DNA of 9,877 bases, taken from contig DLVV01000085.1 of assembly GCA_003445035.1 (NCBI GenBank), positions 1,951 to 11,827 of the forward strand, written 5' to 3'. Made by a program: the position numbers and the translations under genes. Of the stretch, positions 7,165 to 9,877 are shown in pieces. The notes below the pieces were generated by a model. The model was given only the letters and a program-made list of their open reading frames with translations. It had not been told where the DNA came from and made no database searches. This DNA is from Planctomycetaceae bacterium (lineage in GTDB: Bacteria; Planctomycetota; Planctomycetia; Planctomycetales; Planctomycetaceae). Numbering within the stretch: position 1 is the first letter of the stretch; each line of letters opens with the position of its first letter.

Positions 7165-9165
7165 ATGACCAGCGAAGTCACCACGCTGCCCGAGAAGGAC
7201 ACCCTGCTGGACCTGTATCGCACGATGCAGACCATCCGGCAGTGCGAGGAGGAACTGGCCCGCTGCCACCAGAGAGGGCTGGTCCACGGTGCCTGCCACA
7301 CCTACGTCGGTGAAGAGGCCATCGCCAGCGGAATCTGTGCACACCTGGACCGGGACGATGTCATCTTCAGCACCCACCGTGGTCACGGCCACGCATTGGC
7401 CAAGGGACTCGAGCCAAAACAGCTGATCGCCGAGCTCTTCGGCCGCGACACCGGCTGCTCGGGCGGCCGCGGCGGCAGCATGCACCTGTTCAGCCCGGAA
7501 ATCGGGTTGATGGGCACCAGCGGCATCGTCGCCAGTTGCATCCTGCAGTCCACCGGCGGGGGTTATACGTCCAAGCTCTTCGGACGGGACCGCGTCTCGG
7601 TCTGCTTCTTCGGCGACGGAGCTGTCAACAACGGTGCGTTCCACGAGGGCCTGAACATGGCCAAGATCTGGAACCTGCCGGTGATTTTCGTCTGCGAGAA
7701 CAACCAGTTCGCCACCGAGGTGCCCTTCAACGAGTCGAGTGCCATTCCCGACGTCGGGCGGCGGGCCGAGAATTACGGCATGCCGGGCCTGGAACTCGAT
7801 GGAAACGACGTGATCGCGATCCACAAAGAGGCCGGAGAAGCGATCGCCCGAGCACGCTCCGGTGGTGGCCCCACGCTGATCGAGTGCAAAACCTACCGCA
7901 CCAGGGCCCACGCCGAGGGCATGGGAGACTTCACCTACCGCACCAAGGAAGACGTCGAGGAGTGGAAACAGCGGTGCCCGATCAGCCAGTTGAGAGACCG
8001 TGCCATCGCCGATGGGCTGGTGGAAGAGGCCGAGTTCAGCACGATCGACGATGAGGTCAAACAGTTGATCGCCGAGTCACGGGAATTCGCCGAGGACAGC
8101 CCGTGGCCGAACCCCGACTCGGCCACCAAGCATGTCTACGCCAACCCCGACGATGCCCCTGCGGCCGGCCCGGAACCAGCTGCCGGTGACCGCGAACTGA
8201 CCTTCGTTGAGGCAACTCACGAGGCGCTGGCCGTCGAGATGGAACGCAACCCGGGGATCTTCGTGATGGGCGAGGGCATCGGGGCCCGCGGTGGAAACTT
8301 CAACACCACCGCCGGACTGTTCGACATCCACGGAGCCACCCGGCTGGTCGACACGCCGATCTGTGAACGCGGTTTCGTGGGCCTGGGTTGCGGTGCCGCC
8401 ATGACCGGCAGTCGACCGGTGATCGACTTCATGTTCGGCGACTTCATCCTGGACGCCGTCGGCGAACTGGTGAACCAGATCGCCAAGATGCAGTACATGA
8501 GCAGTGGCCGACTGAAGATGCCGATCCTGCTGCGAGGCTGCATCGGCATCGGTCACTCGGCCGCCACGCACCACTCGGGCAACTACTACCCGCTCTACGC
8601 CCACTTCCCCGGATTCCGCGTCGTGGTCCCCTCCAATGCCTACGACGCCAAGGGCCTGTTCCGTCGTGCCCTGACCACCAACGACCCGGTCATGTTCCTG
8701 GAACACCGCGAGATTTTGACGGCCAAGACCGCGGTCCCCGAGGAGGACTACGAGATCGAGTTCGGCAAGGCCAAAGTGGTTCGCGAGGGGTCGGACGTGA
8801 CCGTGGTGGCCATCGCGAGAATGGTGCACCACGCCCTGGAGGTCATCGACGAACTGGGCTCCGAAGGAATTTCCGTCGAGCTGATCGATCCGCGGACCGT
8901 GCTCCCCCTGGACACCGAGACGATCGCCGCGAGCGTGGCCAAGACCGGACGCCTGCTTGTCGTCGACGAGACATTCGCACCGGCGAGTATCGGTGCCCAG
9001 ATCGCCGCCGTGCAGGCCGACAGCGGTTTCGACGATCTTGATGCCCCGATCAAGCGGATCCACGGGGCCTTCACTCCCATCCCGTACAGCCCCTCGCTGG
9101 AATCCGCCGTGGTGCCTCACCCCGAAATGGTTGCCACGGCCGTGCGCGACCTGATGGCGGAGTAA
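7165..9165 (+). CDS. Fused E1 alpha-beta subunit of a TPP-dependent 2-oxoacid dehydrogenase complex
   Basis: This 666-residue protein should decarboxylate a 2-oxoacid (or cleave acetoin) using thiamine diphosphate and reductively acylate the lipoyl group of E2. Residues about 12-325 are an E1 alpha (PF00676-type) domain: THRGHGHALAKG (70-81), RGGSMHLF (102-109), the TPP motif starting GDG (150-152) and ending NN (179-180), and the active-site loop His (249) in TRAHAEGMGDFTYR. A Pro/Ala-rich linker (about 320-343) leads to E1 beta (345-666), with pyrimidine-binding and transketolase C-terminal parts. The probable TPP-activating Glu is 401 (ICERGFVGLG) and the active-site His is 470 (THHSG). 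The usual separate subunits are each about 330 aa, so the length fits one full copy of both. The ATG at 7165 is used; the ATG at 7152 is out of frame. E2 follows after 7 bp. Substrate (pyruvate, branched-chain or acetoin) cannot be settled from sequence. Confidence 0.93.
   Translation: MTSEVTTLPEKDTLLDLYRTMQTIRQCEEELARCHQRGLVHGACHTYVGEEAIASGICAHLDRDDVIFSTHRGHGHALAKGLEPKQLIAELFGRDTGCSGGRGGSMHLFSPEIGLMGTSGIVASCILQSTGGGYTSKLFGRDRVSVCFFGDGAVNNGAFHEGLNMAKIWNLPVIFVCENNQFATEVPFNESSAIPDVGRRAENYGMPGLELDGNDVIAIHKEAGEAIARARSGGGPTLIECKTYRTRAHAEGMGDFTYRTKEDVEEWKQRCPISQLRDRAIADGLVEEAEFSTIDDEVKQLIAESREFAEDSPWPNPDSATKHVYANPDDAPAAGPEPAAGDRELTFVEATHEALAVEMERNPGIFVMGEGIGARGGNFNTTAGLFDIHGATRLVDTPICERGFVGLGCGAAMTGSRPVIDFMFGDFILDAVGELVNQIAKMQYMSSGRLKMPILLRGCIGIGHSAATHHSGNYYPLYAHFPGFRVVVPSNAYDAKGLFRRALTTNDPVMFLEHREILTAKTAVPEEDYEIEFGKAKVVREGSDVTVVAIARMVHHALEVIDELGSEGISVELIDPRTVLPLDTETIAASVAKTGRLLVVDETFAPASIGAQIAAVQADSGFDDLDAPIKRIHGAFTPIPYSPSLESAVVPHPEMVATAVRDLMAE
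9159..9162 (+). promoter_or_regulatory. Ribosome-binding site of the E2 gene, inside the end of the E1 gene
   Basis: GGAG at 9159-9162 overlaps the last codons of E1, immediately before its TAA, and sits 10 nt upstream of the E2 ATG at 9173. This implies co-transcription and likely translational coupling of E1 and E2. Confidence 0.6.
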
Positions 9166-9172
9166 CTCGACG

Positions 9173-9877
9173 ATGGCACATCCAATTCAGATTCCCCGGC
9201 TCGGCTGGAGCATGGAAGAGGGCGTCTTCGTCGAGTGGCTGCGAGCCGACGGCGACACGATCGAGCCCGGAGATGTGCTGTTCAATCTCGAGGGCGAAAA
9301 GGCGATCCAGGAAATCGAATCGATCGACGCCGGCGTTCTCCGAATCCCGGCCGACGCCCCTGCCGAAGGGGACACCGTGCTGGTCGGCCAGGTCATCGGA
9401 TGGCTGTGTGCCGAGGACGAGGACCCTCCGGCAGAATTTCCGGCGGTCGACTCCGCAGCCGCCGACGACGGCCCTCCCGACACTCCTCCCGTGCCATCGG
9501 CCGGACCGGTCCAGGCGGCTGTCGCTACCGCCCCGGCCCCACCGACCAGGCGGCCGGCCTCCAGCCCCCGTGCCCGCCGCGTCGCCTCGGAACTGGGTGT
9601 CGAATGGACGACCCTCGCCGGCAGCGGACGGAACGGCCGCATCCGCGAACGCGACGTCCGGGCCGCCGCCGAGTCCGGTGCCACCGTCTCCTCCTCCACA
9701 GGCTCACCCTCGGTCCGCGGCGTCATCGCCGAACGGATGCTGACGGCGTCCCGAGACACCGCGGCGGTCACGTTGACCACGACCGCCGACGCCACCGCCC
9801 TGGTCAGTCTCCGCAAACAGTTTCAGGCCACGTCCGGAGACGAGCCGGCGCCGGGCTACAACGAGATCCTGCTGAAG
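9173..9877 (+). CDS. Dihydrolipoamide acyltransferase (E2) of the 2-oxoacid dehydrogenase complex, 3' end cut by window edge
   Basis: 235 codons are visible. E2 carries the swinging lipoyl arm that takes the acyl group from E1 and passes it to CoA, and it forms the core of the complex in the cytoplasm. Residues 1-80 are a lipoyl domain (IQIPRLGWSMEEGVFVEWL at the start) with the lipoylated lysine at 43 in LEGEKAIQEIES; the motif reads GEKA where most E2 proteins have TDKA. An acidic, Pro/Ala-rich flexible linker (81-128) leads to the peripheral-subunit (E3/E1) binding domain at about 131-167 (SPRARRVASELGV, then SGRNGRIRERDV). The catalytic acyltransferase domain begins at about 179 (SVRGVIAERML). 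Its active-site HxxxD lies beyond the window. The ATG at 9173 follows a GGAG ribosome-binding site, 7 bp after the E1 stop. It has one lipoyl domain only. The acyl specificity is undetermined. Confidence 0.94.
   Translation, partial: MAHPIQIPRLGWSMEEGVFVEWLRADGDTIEPGDVLFNLEGEKAIQEIESIDAGVLRIPADAPAEGDTVLVGQVIGWLCAEDEDPPAEFPAVDSAAADDGPPDTPPVPSAGPVQAAVATAPAPPTRRPASSPRARRVASELGVEWTTLAGSGRNGRIRERDVRAAAESGATVSSSTGSPSVRGVIAERMLTASRDTAAVTLTTTADATALVSLRKQFQATSGDEPAPGYNEILLK

Noticed and set aside
5226..7301. Very long minus-strand open frame (691 codons) opposite the transporter
   Set aside because: It is rich in Asp, His, Gln and Arg with no hydrophobic core or motif, and it covers a clear 11-TM protein on the plus strand. 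Long antisense frames are expected in GC-rich coding DNA.
8077..9120. Minus-strand open frame (347 codons) opposite the E1 beta half
   Set aside because: The composition is typical of antisense of GC-rich genes, and the plus strand is an unambiguous E1 enzyme.
9187..9816. Minus-strand open frame (209 codons) opposite E2
   Set aside because: A low-complexity Ser/Arg/Ala-rich shadow of the E2 lipoyl, linker and binding domains.

Overview
This GC-rich window looks like a chromosomal segment of a planctomycete (Planctomycetota). The strongest evidence is the pairing, on the minus strand, of a very large secreted multidomain cytochrome c-like protein (PSCyt1-PSD3-PSD5-PSD4-PSCyt3-PSD2 order, formerly the DUF1587/1595/1592/1588/1585 group) with a downstream HXXSHH (DUF1552) protein carrying a Tat-like N-terminus. 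This two-gene arrangement is a hallmark of Planctomycetes and related PVC bacteria.

Layout. Minus strand: the large cytochrome-like gene (5152 down to 1028) is followed after 23 bp by the DUF1552 gene (1004 down to the window edge, 3' end missing). A 148-bp divergent intergenic region follows. Plus strand: an 11-TM Nramp-like (LeuT-fold) transporter (5301-7115), a 49-bp gap, a single-chain TPP-dependent 2-oxoacid dehydrogenase E1 in which alpha and beta subunits are fused (7165-9165), a 7-bp gap, and the N-terminal two thirds or so of the matching lipoyl-bearing E2 acyltransferase (9173 to the window edge).

How the genes work together. The two minus-strand products are probably exported and act together in the planctomycete periplasm; their biochemical role is unknown. 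E1 and E2 form a 2-oxoacid (pyruvate, branched-chain 2-oxoacid or acetoin type) dehydrogenase complex. Their coding regions almost touch, and the E2 ribosome-binding site lies inside the end of the E1 gene. An E3 gene may follow outside the window. The transporter may be co-transcribed with them.

The most unusual signal is in the transporter. Its TM5-TM6 loop carries two textbook 12-residue EF-hand-type calcium loops, a third near-match and a degenerate fourth. An exact 18-bp in-frame DNA repeat shows that at least part of this array arose by duplication. The transporter also lacks the Nramp metal-binding signatures (DPGN in TM1 and the Met-Pro-His type motif in TM6). It may therefore be a calcium-sensing carrier for something other than Mn/Fe. 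I saw no RNA genes, CRISPR arrays, insertion sequences or convincing terminators.
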